DNA of 41,441 bases, from the NCBI RefSeq assembly GCF_001908205.1, contig NZ_LGHL01000062.1, forward strand, positions 1 to 41,441, in the 5' to 3' direction. Every line of letters starts with the position of its first letter. The stretch's first letter is position 1. Shown here piece after piece: positions 24,457-33,580 of the stretch. Position numbers and translations under genes: made by a program. The notes below the pieces were generated by a model. It ran no database searches. It was not told where the DNA came from and was given only the letters and a program-made list of their open reading frames with translations. The stretch comes from Bradyrhizobium sp. NAS80.1. GTDB lineage: Bacteria > Pseudomonadota > Alphaproteobacteria > Rhizobiales > Xanthobacteraceae.

Positions 24457-25639
24457 CTACCCGAACGCCTGCCGCAGCCTTCGCGCCAGGTCGAACAGCA
24501 TCTGGTTCTGCTTCACCAGCCGCTTGCCGCGGTTCAGCGAGGACATTGCCATCGCTGCGAGCTTTCCGCGCGAGGTCAGGGGGGACGAAGCTGTCAAAAA
24601 CGTCTTCGTCGTCCTTGCAGAACATCCGCTTGTAGTCGTCCGAGCCGACACCGAGGTCGAGCGCGCGATAGCCGCGCTCGGCGTAGCGGTCGATGATGTA
24701 GCGCATCAGGATCAGGCCGGGGCTGTAGCGGGCATGCTCGGACATCGTGTAGGTGTTGAACATCATCGAGAAGCGCTGGCCGTCGGCGGCGCCGGCAAAG
24801 ATGGCTATCACCTCGTCGTCGCATTCGAGCGCGTGGATGTCGATGACGCGGCCCTCGCCGCGTGGCGACAGGCAGGCGCTGCGGATGAACTGTTCGACGC
24901 CCGGCTCGGCGAAGACATTCGGCAGTTTCTGTTCCGCCATCCGCGCCGGCTTGATGCGGAAGAACCAGTCGAGCAGGCGGGTGACGTCGGCGTCCGTGCT
25001 GGCATGGTGATAGCGATAGCCGGCAAGCGCCTGGAACTTCTTCTCCTTGCTCTTCAGGCGGCGGCGCAACGAGTTGCTGATCCGCGACGCGGGCGGGCCG
25101 CCGGGCTCCATCACCAGCAGCGGGCAGCCGTTGATCGCGCTCTGCCGCGGCAGCAGCGCAAACGGGTTCTGTTGGTCGTGCCAGCGCAGCGGCTGCTGCG
25201 TCAGCGAGAGCACGTCGACATGCCCGCGCAGCGGCGCAAGCAGCGCGTCGAGGTCGGCGGCAGTGGTCTGCGCGGCGAACTCGGCGTTCCACAGGCCCAT
25301 ATTGAAGGTCGTATGCTTGCCGCCCATGAAGCAGGCCGTACGTACGCCGTGGTTTTGGCGCAGCGAGAGCGGCAGCAGCAGGAGCGGCCTGTGCTCGGCA
25401 TCGCGGGCGATGAGGATGAAAGGCCAGGCGCCTTCGCGAGCCCCGACCAGTCGCTGCCAGGGGCTGAGCAGGTCGAAGCGCTGGTAGGGCGTGAAGAGGT
25501 GGCCGCTTTCCTCGAAGGCGCGCCAGACCGGCTCCACCGTGGCGAGATCGGTGACGATATCGACATGCGCGATGCGGCTCGCTTTCGACCGCGCTGGGGC
25601 TTCTGCCGTCCGGCTTTGCATCGCCGCAGCCATGGTCAT
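24457..25639 (-). pseudogene. CelD/FemAB-like acyltransferase, frameshifted at a G6 run
   Basis: The product is a GNAT-fold protein related to BcsL/CelD (COG5653), enzymes thought to add acyl groups during exopolysaccharide or cellulose formation. The repaired protein has 393 residues. Core segments are GHLFTPYQRFDLLSPWQRLV, FMGGKHTTFNMGLWNAEF, RRRLKSKEKKFQALAGYRY and, in the acyl-CoA region, SPGLILMRYIIDRYAERGYR and DLGVGSDDYKRMFC. The frame slips at six G (24579-24584, + strand). Removing one G turns DSFVPPDLARKARS into DSFVPLTSRGKLAAMAMSSL and gives a sensible C-terminus, ...DLARRLRQAFG, ending at 24457. Without the repair the tail is arginine-rich nonsense ending at 24386. It is divergent from the deacetylase-like gene. 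Confidence 0.85.
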
Positions 25640-25765
25640 TCGCGAAACCTGTCGAGAATCAGAATATGCGCAATTCGGCCTGTAGCCGACCTTTGCAAAG
25701 AAACGTCAACAAAGGGTAATGACAATAGGACGGTGCAGGCCGCCGACGAACGCGAAGGTGGGATA

Positions 25766-26809
25766 TTGGCATCCGACGACAGATGGCTGGAGCGACTGCG
25801 CCGTGAACTGGCCTGGTTCACCGGCCAGCCGCTGTTACACAGCCGCGGTGCTGGCGCCATCCTGCGCTTTGAGTATGTGCGGCCTCGGCGGCGCGGCGCC
25901 TTCCAGCCGCTGCGCGAGAACGAGATCACGCCGCAATTCCTCGACCGTGCCATCCGCGCGCTGAAGCGGTGGAACTATGACTTCCTCGGCATGGACGATG
26001 TTTGCCGGCGCGCGGTGACACTGCCGGATAAGCGGCGCTTCGTGGCTCTCACCTTCGACGGCGCCAGCAAGGACTTCATCAGCTTCGCCTATCCAGTGCT
26101 GGCACGCCATTCCGTTCCTTTCACCATTTACGTTCCCACCGCCTTTCCCGATGGCGTGGGCGAAGCCTGGTGGCTCGGGCTCGAGCAGGTGATTGCACGC
26201 GGGAGCCGCATCAGTCTGATGATGGGCGAGAAGGAGCAGCGCTTCACCGTCACAGGCAATGCCGAGAAGCAGGCGCTGTTCTCATTGCTCGAGAGCTGGC
26301 TGCGTTCGCTTCCGCCGGTGGATTTGTCGGCCGCCATCGCCGATCTCTGCACGCGCTACCGGATCGATCTCGCCGCGCTTTCGCGCGAGGCATCGATGGA
26401 TTGGGAGGATCTGGCCAAGCTGGCTGCCGATCCGCTGGTGACGATCGGCAGCGCGACCGTAAACTACCCCGTTCTCGCCAACATGAAGGACGCCGCCGCG
26501 CTGCGCGAGATGACAATGGGCAAGGCGGTCGCGGAGGCGGCGTTCCACCGCGATATCAGGCATCTCGCCTTTCCGTTCGGCGATCGCGCCTCGTTCCGGC
26601 GCAGCCACGTCGTGATGGCAGAGGAGGCGGGCTTTGCCAGCGCGGTGTCGACTATCCCGGGCATCGTCGATGCGGAGGGGCGCACCAATTTGCACGTGCT
26701 GCCACGAATTTCCTGGGACGGCCGAGTACGCTCGCTGCGCATGTTGCGCGTGCTGGCGTCGGGTGTTGCCTTTGCGCCGGTGAAGCCGACGGGCAGCGTC
26801 ACGAGCTAG
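25766..26809 (+). CDS. polysaccharide-deacetylase-like protein with altered metal site
   Basis: The product is a NodB-type carbohydrate esterase-4 fold of about 347 residues. Motif 1 reads LTFDGAS at 95-101 (usually TFDDG), so the second Asp, a metal ligand, is absent. Motif 2 reads S229-A-T-V-N-Y-P, where the two metal-binding histidines of S/T-H-x-x-x-H-P are Ala230 and Tyr234. Motif 3, HLAFPFGDRASF, is present. The protein is therefore unlikely to be a standard zinc deacetylase. TTG at 25766 follows a good AAGGTGG site; GTG at 25733 is possible. It belongs to the polysaccharide cluster and is divergent from the CelD-like gene. It overlaps the DUF2842 gene by 11 bp tail to tail. Confidence 0.82.
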   Translation: MASDDRWLERLRRELAWFTGQPLLHSRGAGAILRFEYVRPRRRGAFQPLRENEITPQFLDRAIRALKRWNYDFLGMDDVCRRAVTLPDKRRFVALTFDGASKDFISFAYPVLARHSVPFTIYVPTAFPDGVGEAWWLGLEQVIARGSRISLMMGEKEQRFTVTGNAEKQALFSLLESWLRSLPPVDLSAAIADLCTRYRIDLAALSREASMDWEDLAKLAADPLVTIGSATVNYPVLANMKDAAALREMTMGKAVAEAAFHRDIRHLAFPFGDRASFRRSHVVMAEEAGFASAVSTIPGIVDAEGRTNLHVLPRISWDGRVRSLRMLRVLASGVAFAPVKPTGSVTS

Positions 26810-27020
26810 ATTTGGCCCGATCCGGCCGCTGCATCCAGCTCACGATCGGCATTGCCGGCAGCACCCAGCCCATGCCGACCACGACGTAGTAGATCGCCTG
26901 CCGCCAGCCGGACTCGGCGATCCATGGCATCTGTGCCAGTGCCATTCCGAGCAGGGCCCAGACAGTGGCCAGCACCAGGAGCAGGATGGCGCCGAGGAAC
27001 TTGCGGGTGCGGATCGTCAT
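26799..27020 (-). CDS. DUF2842 family small membrane protein
   Basis: This 73-residue protein has two hydrophobic segments (FLGAILLLVLATVWALLGMA, and IYYVVVGMGWVLPAMPIVSW), a loop with MPWIAESGWRQA and a short charged tail. From memory this pattern defines DUF2842, a family confined to alphaproteobacteria and of unknown role. It probably sits in the inner membrane. It lies 124 bp from the divergent ctaA gene, an arrangement often seen in Bradyrhizobium, which hints at a link to respiration or membrane biogenesis. Nothing else supports a function. Confidence 0.85.
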   Translation of the reverse strand: MTIRTRKFLGAILLLVLATVWALLGMALAQMPWIAESGWRQAIYYVVVGMGWVLPAMPIVSWMQRPDRAKSSS

Positions 27021-27144
27021 GGCGGAATGTCGTGGTCTCTTGCGTAACTTGCGCTGCGGGAGCGGGGGACTATAAGGGGCACGCAGTCCGGTTCAAGCCT
27101 CATTGGTTCAAGTCTCCTAGGACAAGGCCTGGTTTCGCCCTGAA

Positions 27145-28227
27145 ATGACGACGATTTCCGCCCCGTCCGAGCCCTACCGCGCCGTGCGCTGGTGGCTGAT
27201 CTCCGTGGCCGCGCTGATCGCGCTGATGGTGCTGGTCGGCGGCGCCACGCGGCTGACGGAATCCGGTCTCTCGATCGTCGAATGGAAGCCGGTCACGGGC
27301 AGCGTTCCTCCGCTTTCGGAGACGCAGTGGACCGACGCGTTCGAGGCCTACAAGAAGATCCCGCAATACCGCGAACTCAACGTCGGAATGAGCTTGTCCG
27401 AGTTCAAGGAGATCTTCTGGTGGGAATGGAGCCACCGGCTGCTCGGCCGTTTCATCGGCGTCGCCTATCTTCTGCCGTTCCTGTTCTTCCTGTGGCGCGG
27501 CGGCCTGTCCGGCGAGTTGAAGCGCAGGCTGTGGTTGCTGTTTGCACTCGGCGCGCTCCAGGGCGCGGTCGGCTGGTGGATGGTCGCATCGGGCCTCACG
27601 GAACGGGTCGAGGTCTCGCAGTATCGGCTGGCGACGCATCTGATACTCGCGCTGCTGATCTTCGCCGGCATCGTCTGGACGGTGCGACGGCTCGCCGAGC
27701 GGGCGCAGATCGCTGCATCTGCGCGGTTGCGCTTCACGAGCGCGCTGCTCCTCGTCGTGACTTTCGTGCAGATCTATTTCGGTGCGTTGGTCGCGGGCCT
27801 GCGCGCCGGGCGCGCCTATAACACCTGGCCGCAGATCGACGGCGCGTTCATTCCGTCTGCGGATCGGCTGTGGTTCGAGACGCCGTGGTGGCGGAATATG
27901 TTCGACAACGTGCTGACGGTGCAGTTCGAGCACCGGATGACCGCCTATGCGCTGTTCGTGCTGGCGGCGCTGCACGCGTTCGACGCGGTGCGCTCTCGCG
28001 CGGGCGCTGCGGTGGGCGGCGCGCTGTGGCTGCTTGCGGCGGTGAGCCTGCAGGCAGTGCTCGGCATCCTGACGCTGCTCAACCAGGTGCCGATCGGGCC
28101 CGCGCTCGCGCACCAGGCCGTCGCGATCGCGGTGCTCACGCTCGCGGTGATGCAGGTGGAGCGGCTGGCCTCGCGGCAATCCGCGGAGGCGCAGCCACGC
28201 GTTGTTCCGGTCGGTCAGGCCGGGTGA
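27145..28227 (+). CDS. ctaA: heme A synthase (COX15/CtaA type 2)
   Basis: This enzyme oxidises the C8 methyl of heme O to form heme A for aa3-type cytochrome oxidases. The 360-residue protein has eight membrane segments in two four-helix halves. Heme-ligating histidines are in [10 protein letters not shown] and RLATHL in the first half, and [11 protein letters not shown] and [10 protein letters not shown] in the second. Other family signatures are [37 protein letters not shown] and [14 protein letters not shown]. The paired extracytoplasmic cysteines of Gram-positive CtaA are absent, as expected for the proteobacterial type. It is a single gene with no clear ribosome site. Confidence 0.97.
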   Translation: MTTISAPSEPYRAVRWWLISVAALIALMVLVGGATRLTESGLSIVEWKPVTGSVPPLSETQWTDAFEAYKKIPQYRELNVGMSLSEFKEIFWWEWSHRLLGRFIGVAYLLPFLFFLWRGGLSGELKRRLWLLFALGALQGAVGWWMVASGLTERVEVSQYRLATHLILALLIFAGIVWTVRRLAERAQIAASARLRFTSALLLVVTFVQIYFGALVAGLRAGRAYNTWPQIDGAFIPSADRLWFETPWWRNMFDNVLTVQFEHRMTAYALFVLAALHAFDAVRSRAGAAVGGALWLLAAVSLQAVLGILTLLNQVPIGPALAHQAVAIAVLTLAVMQVERLASRQSAEAQPRVVPVGQAG

Positions 28228-28511
28228 TCCGCTAGACCGTGAATCCATAAATCTCCGGGCGGCCGGCTTGCCGGAGTCCGCTATCAGCCGATAGCAATTA
28301 AATTCCTCAGCGCAGCCAAATGACGCGATGGGCCAGAAGGCGATTCGCGAATGGCGATGGCGCCAAGCCAATCGGTCCCTTCGTACCTGCCGTCAAGACG
28401 GGAGCAAAATGTGGCGCCGACGCTACAGCTCCACAGAAACCAGGGCCAGACTGGTGCATTTGGCAAGCTTCACCGGTGCGCCGCCTTATAAGTTCCATCC
28501 GGGACTATGGG

Positions 28512-30866
28512 ATGGAAAATGCAGTGGTGCGAAGTTACTGGGCCAAGCCGCGCGCGGTTGGCTCAAGCGGCCGTCAGGTCTCCGCCCGCAGCACGCTGAT
28601 AGCAGCGATCGCCACCACGCTCTCTGCGGGCGCATTCGCCGAGCCAGCGTTCGCGCAATCGCCCCCGTCAATCAGTAAGGCCTTCTCCCCGAACCTGATC
28701 CCGGTCAACGGCACGTCGCAGCTGACGTTGACAATCACCAATCCGAACCCATCGACGACGTTGAACGGGATCAGCGCCACGGACGTTTTTCCGGGCGGAA
28801 TGGTCATTGCCGCGACGCCTAATCTCGCCAACTCGTGCGGAGGCACCACCGCCGGCGGGACCGCCGCCGCCAACAATCTCGGTCTCACGAATGGAACGCT
28901 CGCGGCCAACAGCAGCTGCACGATCTCGGTCAACGTCACCGCGTTTGTGGCCGCAACGAACAGTACCGGTATCGTCACTTCGACCAACGGCGGCAACGGC
29001 AACACGGCGTCGGCCTTGCTCACGGTCACTACGCTGTCGGCCCCTACAGTGGCCCTGGCGTTTGGCGCGGCCACCGTCCCGGTCGGCGGAACGACCTCGC
29101 TCACTGTCACGATCACCAACTCCAACGCATTGCCGATCTCCGGCCTCACGTTCACGGACATTCTGCCGGCTGGACTCGTGGTCGCGACCCCGAGCGGCCT
29201 CAGCAATACCTGCGGCGGGTCCATCATCGCGGCCGCCGGCAGCGGGAGCCTTTCGCTCTCGGGCGGAACGGTCGCCGCCAACACAGCCTGCGTCGTTTCA
29301 ATCAATGTGACCGCAACGACGTTGGGCGTGAAGTCGAACGTCATCAGCAGCGCCAGCTCCGGCAACGCCCCGGCAAGCGGGTCGGTATCTGCGAGCATCA
29401 CTGTCAACGCCGCCGGCACGAGCACAACGCTGACCTCGTCCCTTAATCCAAGCGGTTTCGGCCAGGCTGTGACCTTCACCGCAACCGTCGCAAGCTCCGG
29501 TGCTACGCCGACTGGCACGGTCACATTCCTCGACGGAGGCGGCGCCATTGGCACTGGGGTCCTGGCGGGTGGGGTTGCAACCTTCGTCACGAGCGCGCTC
29601 TCGATTGGAACGCATGCGATCACCGCAAGCTTCGCCGGAAACGGCAACTTCACGACCAGCGCCTCGGCGGCGCTGACACAAATGGTCGGCACACCGGCGG
29701 ACAGCGTCCGGCTGCGAGCGCTACAGCTCGCCGTGACAAAGATCGAGGCACAGGCCTCGGGTGCGGCGTTCCAAGGCGCGGTAGATGGCGCGATCTCGGA
29801 CGGGTTCTCCGACAGCGGCGGTCCATCGCTCTCGTCGACCGGCAGTGGGGTGCACCTCAACTTCGGGGCGGAGCCGGGAACGCTGCAGGGGAGCTTGAGC
29901 GGGCCCGACACGCCCCCGAGCGCGCGGGAGAGCGTGCTGCGCGAAAGCGGCCTGTGGCCTGGACAGAGCTATTCGGGGCAACAATCCAGCAACACGGATT
30001 TCGGTAATTCGCGTGTCAACGACGCGTTCGGAGCGCTCGCCTACGCACCCACCTCCGCGCCTGCCAAGGCGCCACCGCTGCTCGCGCGTCAAGCTCGGGA
30101 ATGGCAGTTCTGGGCCGACATCCGCGGCACCGGCTGGAACACGGACGTCTCCGCGGGCGACATCGCCGGCGGTCAGGTGAACGCGCTGCTCGGCGTCACC
30201 CGGCGCCTGACGCCAGACTTCCTGATCGGCATGGTGGGTGGCTATGAAACCTTCAACTATAGCTCGACGACCCTCAACGGGCGCTTGAAGGGCTACGGCT
30301 GGACCATGGGCGGCTATCTGGGCTGGCGGATTTCCTCGGTCATTCGTTTCGACGCGGCGCTGGCGCGATCGGGCGTGAGCTATGACGGCGTGTCGGGGGC
30401 GGCCTCAGCGACTTTCCCCGGCAGCCGCTGGATCGGCTCAGCAGGGTTGACCGGGACCTACAAGGTCGCACGCCTGGAGATTGAGCCCTCGGCCAAGATC
30501 TATGCGCTGTGGGAGCATGACAAGCAGTATGTCGACAGCCTCGGCACGGTGCAAAGCGCCTACGATTTCTCGAGCGGTCGGGCGAGTGGGGGAGCCAAGG
30601 TCGCTTATCCATGGGTGTTTGGCGCAGCCACGGGAGTGACCCCCTACGTGGGGGCGTACGCCGACTACTACTTCAACAACAGTGGCACTTCACCGCTGCT
30701 GCCGACGCAATTCGTGCAGGGGTGGTCCGCGCGGCTGACGAGCGGTCTCAACTTCAATATCGTGAACGGTGTTCGAGGGAGCATCGGTGCCGAGCTTGGC
30801 GGCCTCGGCAACGATTTTATCACCTGGTCGGTCGGCGGTCGCGCCAACGTGCCGTTTTCTTTCTGA
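28512..30866 (+). CDS. autotransporter with DUF11-like and Ig-like repeats
   Basis: This large surface protein has 784 residues. The ATG at 28512 starts a long signal peptide with an extended basic N-region, ending AEPAFA-Q at about 48. The passenger has two DUF11-like repeats (about 54-172 and 178-298). Each has a threonine-rich TLTITN strand, an xxDxFPxGM or xDILPAGL segment, and a cysteine pair (NSCGG...SSCTI, NTCGG...TACVV) probably forming a disulfide. An Ig-like repeat follows (about 305-392, TGTVTFLDGG, GTHAITASFAG), then a linker. The C-terminal autotransporter barrel (about 530-784) ends in phenylalanine. It is probably an adhesin displayed by the type Va route. The long upstream open frame (to 28320) is not needed. 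The nearest neighbour is unrelated. Confidence 0.88.
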   Translation: MENAVVRSYWAKPRAVGSSGRQVSARSTLIAAIATTLSAGAFAEPAFAQSPPSISKAFSPNLIPVNGTSQLTLTITNPNPSTTLNGISATDVFPGGMVIAATPNLANSCGGTTAGGTAAANNLGLTNGTLAANSSCTISVNVTAFVAATNSTGIVTSTNGGNGNTASALLTVTTLSAPTVALAFGAATVPVGGTTSLTVTITNSNALPISGLTFTDILPAGLVVATPSGLSNTCGGSIIAAAGSGSLSLSGGTVAANTACVVSINVTATTLGVKSNVISSASSGNAPASGSVSASITVNAAGTSTTLTSSLNPSGFGQAVTFTATVASSGATPTGTVTFLDGGGAIGTGVLAGGVATFVTSALSIGTHAITASFAGNGNFTTSASAALTQMVGTPADSVRLRALQLAVTKIEAQASGAAFQGAVDGAISDGFSDSGGPSLSSTGSGVHLNFGAEPGTLQGSLSGPDTPPSARESVLRESGLWPGQSYSGQQSSNTDFGNSRVNDAFGALAYAPTSAPAKAPPLLARQAREWQFWADIRGTGWNTDVSAGDIAGGQVNALLGVTRRLTPDFLIGMVGGYETFNYSSTTLNGRLKGYGWTMGGYLGWRISSVIRFDAALARSGVSYDGVSGAASATFPGSRWIGSAGLTGTYKVARLEIEPSAKIYALWEHDKQYVDSLGTVQSAYDFSSGRASGGAKVAYPWVFGAATGVTPYVGAYADYYFNNSGTSPLLPTQFVQGWSARLTSGLNFNIVNGVRGSIGAELGGLGNDFITWSVGGRANVPFSF

Positions 30867-31088
30867 GTACAGCGGATGGAGCATCGGCGAACATTCCGGC
30901 GGCGCGAAATCGCAAGGACCCGATCTGCTTCGCCCCGTATCTTTATCGTGTGCGAAAGCTCGTCGAACGGTTCTTCAACAAGGCCAGGCAATGTCGCGGT
31001 GTCGCGACCCGATATGACATGCTCGCAGCCAATGATCTGGCGTTCGTCAAACACGCCTGAATCCGAATTTGGTCCGCGCCCTAGCTGA

Positions 31089-31429
31089 TCAGCAGTAGCC
31101 GTAAACGCCGCAGCGTAGGGCAGTCGCCAGAAATAATCGACCTGCGGTCCGCCGTAGTAGGCGCCCTGATAGTCGTAATCCCAGGGGCGCCCGTAATAGC
31201 CCGGCAGCGTGTTGGAGCCTGGCAGGAGCGGCGTCCCCGGCAGGTTGCGGACGTAGCTCCCGACGCCGTAGGCCGGCGAGATCAGCGCATCCGGATCGGT
31301 CTCGACATAAACTCGCCGCTCCGGCGGTGGAGCGGCAACCCGGCGGTTGGGCGTGGCCGGCAGGTCGGCCGCCATGGCGCCGGAGATGGTCAGCGTCGCG
31401 GCAAGGGCAGGCACCATCCAGCGCAGCAT
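31089..31429 (-). pseudogene. small secreted tyrosine-rich protein, frameshifted near its end
   Basis: This secreted protein of about 113 residues starts at 31429. Its signal peptide (MLRWMVPALAATLTISGAMA, cleaved before ADLP) precedes a proline-rich and then glycine/tyrosine-rich body (YYGRPWDYDYQGAYYGGPQV, DYFWRLPY). Near 31112 one base appears to be missing. The expected ending, ACGVYGYC with TGA at 31089-31091, is in the next frame; without it the frame runs on through the autotransporter's 3' end and gives a false 253-residue product. I recall similar YGRPWDYDYQG proteins as common small conserved hypotheticals in Bradyrhizobium. The function is unknown. Confidence 0.7.
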
Positions 31430-31509
31430 CGTCGGCTCCGAATCAAAGGGGCGATCCAGTGACGATGTATGCGGCAGATTTCGTTAATGACTGTTAACTG
31501 GAGCCGTCA

Positions 31510-31540
31510 TTCCGGGGACGCGCGTCTGCGCGCCCCGGAA
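31510..31540. repeat. hairpin after the sulfhydrylase gene
   Basis: An 8-bp stem (ttccgggg / ccccggaa) extended by a 5-bp inner stem (cgcgc / gcgcg) with one bulged base forms a strong hairpin 14 bp beyond the gene's stop. It resembles the GTCATTCCGGGGCGCG repeat widespread in these genomes. There is no T-run, so it is not a standard terminator, but it is in the right place to protect or end the leftward transcript. Confidence 0.7.
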
Positions 31541-31553
31541 ATGGCCGGAACAA

Positions 31554-32834
31554 TTACGCGCCCAGCGCCTGTTCCAGATCGGCGATCAGGTCTTCCTTGT
31601 CCTCGATGCCGATCGAGAGCCGGACCACGTCGGGGCCGGCGCCGGATTTGATCTTGGCGGCGTCGTCGAGCTGGCTGTGCGTGGTCGAGGCCGGGTGGAT
31701 GACGAGCGAGCGGGTGTCGCCGACATTCGCCAGGTGCGAGAACAGCTGCAATTTCGACACCAGGCTGACACCGGCGTCATAGCCGCCCTTCAGGCTGAAA
31801 GTGAACACGGCGCCCGCGCCCTTCGGTGCGTATTTGCGCGCGAGCTGGTTGTACTTGTCGTTCGCAAGGCCCGCATAGCTGACCGAGGCCACCGCTGGGT
31901 GGCCGGCGAGGAATTCGGCGATCGCCTTCGCATTGTCGCAGTGCTTTTGCATGCGCAGCGGCAGCGTCTCAATGCCGGTCAGGATCATGAAGGCGTTGAA
32001 GGGCGACAGCGCCGGCCCGAGGTCGCGCAGGCCGAGCACGCGGCAGGCGATCGCGAAGGCGAAATTGCCAAATGTCTCCTGCAGGCGGATGCCGTGATAT
32101 TCGGGCCGCGGCTCCGACAGCATCGGATATTTGCCGCCGGTCGACCAGTCGAACGTGCCGGCATCGACGATGATGCCGCCGAGCGAGTTGCCGTGGCCGC
32201 CGAGGAACTTCGTCAGCGAGTGCACCACGATGTCGGCGCCGTGGTCGATCGGGCGGATCAGATAGGGCGAGGCCAGCGTGTTGTCGACGATCAACGGCAC
32301 GCCCGCCTTGCGCGCCACCGTCGAGATCGCCTCGATGTCGGTGATGCTGCCGGCGGGATTGGCGATGGACTCGATGAAGATCGCTTTCGTGCGCGGCGTC
32401 ACCGCGCGCTCGAAGCTTGCGATGTCATCGGGGTCGGCCCATACCACGTTCCAGCCAAAGCTCTTGAACGCGTGCGTGAACTGATTGATCGAGCCGCCAT
32501 AAAGCTTTCGCGCCGCGATGAACTCATCGCCGGGCTGGAGCAGCTGCTGCAACACCACGACCTGCGCGGCATGGCCGGAGGCCACCGCAAGCGCGGCCGT
32601 GCCGCCCTCGAGCGCGGCGACGCGCTCTTCCAGCACTGCGTTGGTCGGATTGCCGATGCGGGTATAGATGTTGCCGAATGCCTGCAGGCCGAACAGCGAG
32701 GCGGCGTGATCGGCATCGTTGAAGACGAAAGAAGTCGTTTGATAAATCGGAGTCGCGCGCGCGCCGGTGGTGGGGTCGGGCTGTGCACCGGCATGCACGG
32801 CGAGGGTTGAAAATCCCGGAAGGCGATCGCTCAT
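31554..32834 (-). CDS. O-acetylhomoserine sulfhydrylase (PLP-dependent, MetY-type)
   Basis: The enzyme joins sulfide (or methanethiol) to O-acetylhomoserine or O-succinylhomoserine to make homocysteine or methionine. It has 426 residues in the Cys/Met-metabolism PLP family. PLP-site features are Tyr112 in KLYGGSIN, Asp184 in LIVDNT and the Schiff-base Lys209 in HSLTKFLGGHG. The length exceeds cystathionine-type enzymes (about 390), and the N-terminus PGFSTLAVHAGAQPDPTTGA is typical of MetY. The start at 32834 has an AGGA site 12 bp upstream; 32900 is an alternative. I found no SAM riboswitch upstream. MetZ-type annotation is possible, so I leave the symbol blank. Confidence 0.92.
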   Translation of the reverse strand: MSDRLPGFSTLAVHAGAQPDPTTGARATPIYQTTSFVFNDADHAASLFGLQAFGNIYTRIGNPTNAVLEERVAALEGGTAALAVASGHAAQVVVLQQLLQPGDEFIAARKLYGGSINQFTHAFKSFGWNVVWADPDDIASFERAVTPRTKAIFIESIANPAGSITDIEAISTVARKAGVPLIVDNTLASPYLIRPIDHGADIVVHSLTKFLGGHGNSLGGIIVDAGTFDWSTGGKYPMLSEPRPEYHGIRLQETFGNFAFAIACRVLGLRDLGPALSPFNAFMILTGIETLPLRMQKHCDNAKAIAEFLAGHPAVASVSYAGLANDKYNQLARKYAPKGAGAVFTFSLKGGYDAGVSLVSKLQLFSHLANVGDTRSLVIHPASTTHSQLDDAAKIKSGAGPDVVRLSIGIEDKEDLIADLEQALGA

Positions 32835-32971
32835 TGAGACGTCCTGTTCTAGTGGTCTGAAATCGCGCGGCATGCTGATGGCCGCCGCGGCTGTCGTCAA
32901 GGCGCCGCGTCACATCGGAATGATCTTGCTACCCATTGTCGCGTTCGCGAAATGAATCCTTCGCGATTGCG

Positions 32972-33556
32972 TCAACCTTGCTCGGACTTGTTTTTGGCCG
33001 CGCGATCAGAGGCCGCGGTGTCGCCGCCGCCGACACTCATCCGATTGAGGGATAACCGCATGCCTTGTGTCGGCGCCGGCGGTCGCTTGGAGCTGAGGGT
33101 GCGCGAATTGACGCCCATCCATGATATTTCCGACGACAGCCGGCCATATTCGATCTTGGGGCAGCGATTCATCACGACCTTGATACCGGCCGCTTCCGCC
33201 TTTTCCGCCGCCGCATCGTCGCGCGCACCGAGCTGCATCCAGATGACCTTCGGCAGCGGATCGAGCGCCAGGGCTTCCTCGACCACGGGCATGATGTGGC
33301 TGGAGTTGCGGAAGATGTCGATCATGTCGATGGGACGGCCGATGTCGCGCAGCGAGGCGACGAATGGCTTTCCGAGCAGCTCCTTGCCGACATGGCCGGG
33401 ATTGACCGGGATCATGTCGTAGCCGCGCTGCGCCAGATATTTGAACGCAAAATAGCTCGGCCGCACGTTGACCGGCGAGGCGCCGACCATCGCGATCGAC
33501 TTCACGCTGTTGAGGATGCCGCGGATGTAATTGTCGGGGTAGGCGTCGTGGTTCAT
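32972..33556 (-). CDS. CoA-binding domain protein (YccU-like)
   Basis: The 194-residue product has a single Rossmann CoA-binding domain. The glycine-rich start is VKSIAMVGASPVNVRPSYFA, followed by KYLAQRGYDMIPVNPGH. Later come VDIFRNS-like IDMIDIFRNSSHIMPVVEEA, PKVIWMQLGARDDAAAEKAE and GIKVVMNRCPKIEYGR, where the cysteine in the closing NRCPKIE is a family hallmark. It resembles E. coli YccU (COG1832). The function is unclear; a role in redox or acyl-CoA sensing has been guessed but not shown. The tail (about 160-194) is basic and probably disordered. The ATG at 33556 lacks a strong ribosome site. It is in the same direction as the sulfhydrylase, 137 bp upstream. Confidence 0.88.
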   Translation of the reverse strand: MNHDAYPDNYIRGILNSVKSIAMVGASPVNVRPSYFAFKYLAQRGYDMIPVNPGHVGKELLGKPFVASLRDIGRPIDMIDIFRNSSHIMPVVEEALALDPLPKVIWMQLGARDDAAAEKAEAAGIKVVMNRCPKIEYGRLSSEISWMGVNSRTLSSKRPPAPTQGMRLSLNRMSVGGGDTAASDRAAKNKSEQG

Positions 33557-33580
33557 CTGTTCTTTCTCTGACCCTCGTGG

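Noticed and set aside
24524..25765. Upstream extension of the deacetylase frame into a 761-residue product
   Set aside because: The first 414 codons are antisense to the CelD-like gene, with composition typical of a mirror frame; the real gene starts near 25766.
32835..32971. SAM-II riboswitch upstream of the sulfhydrylase
   Set aside because: Such switches precede many alphaproteobacterial met genes, but I could not find the conserved pseudoknot strands (GATTT...AGCCACGTTAA-like) in this gap.
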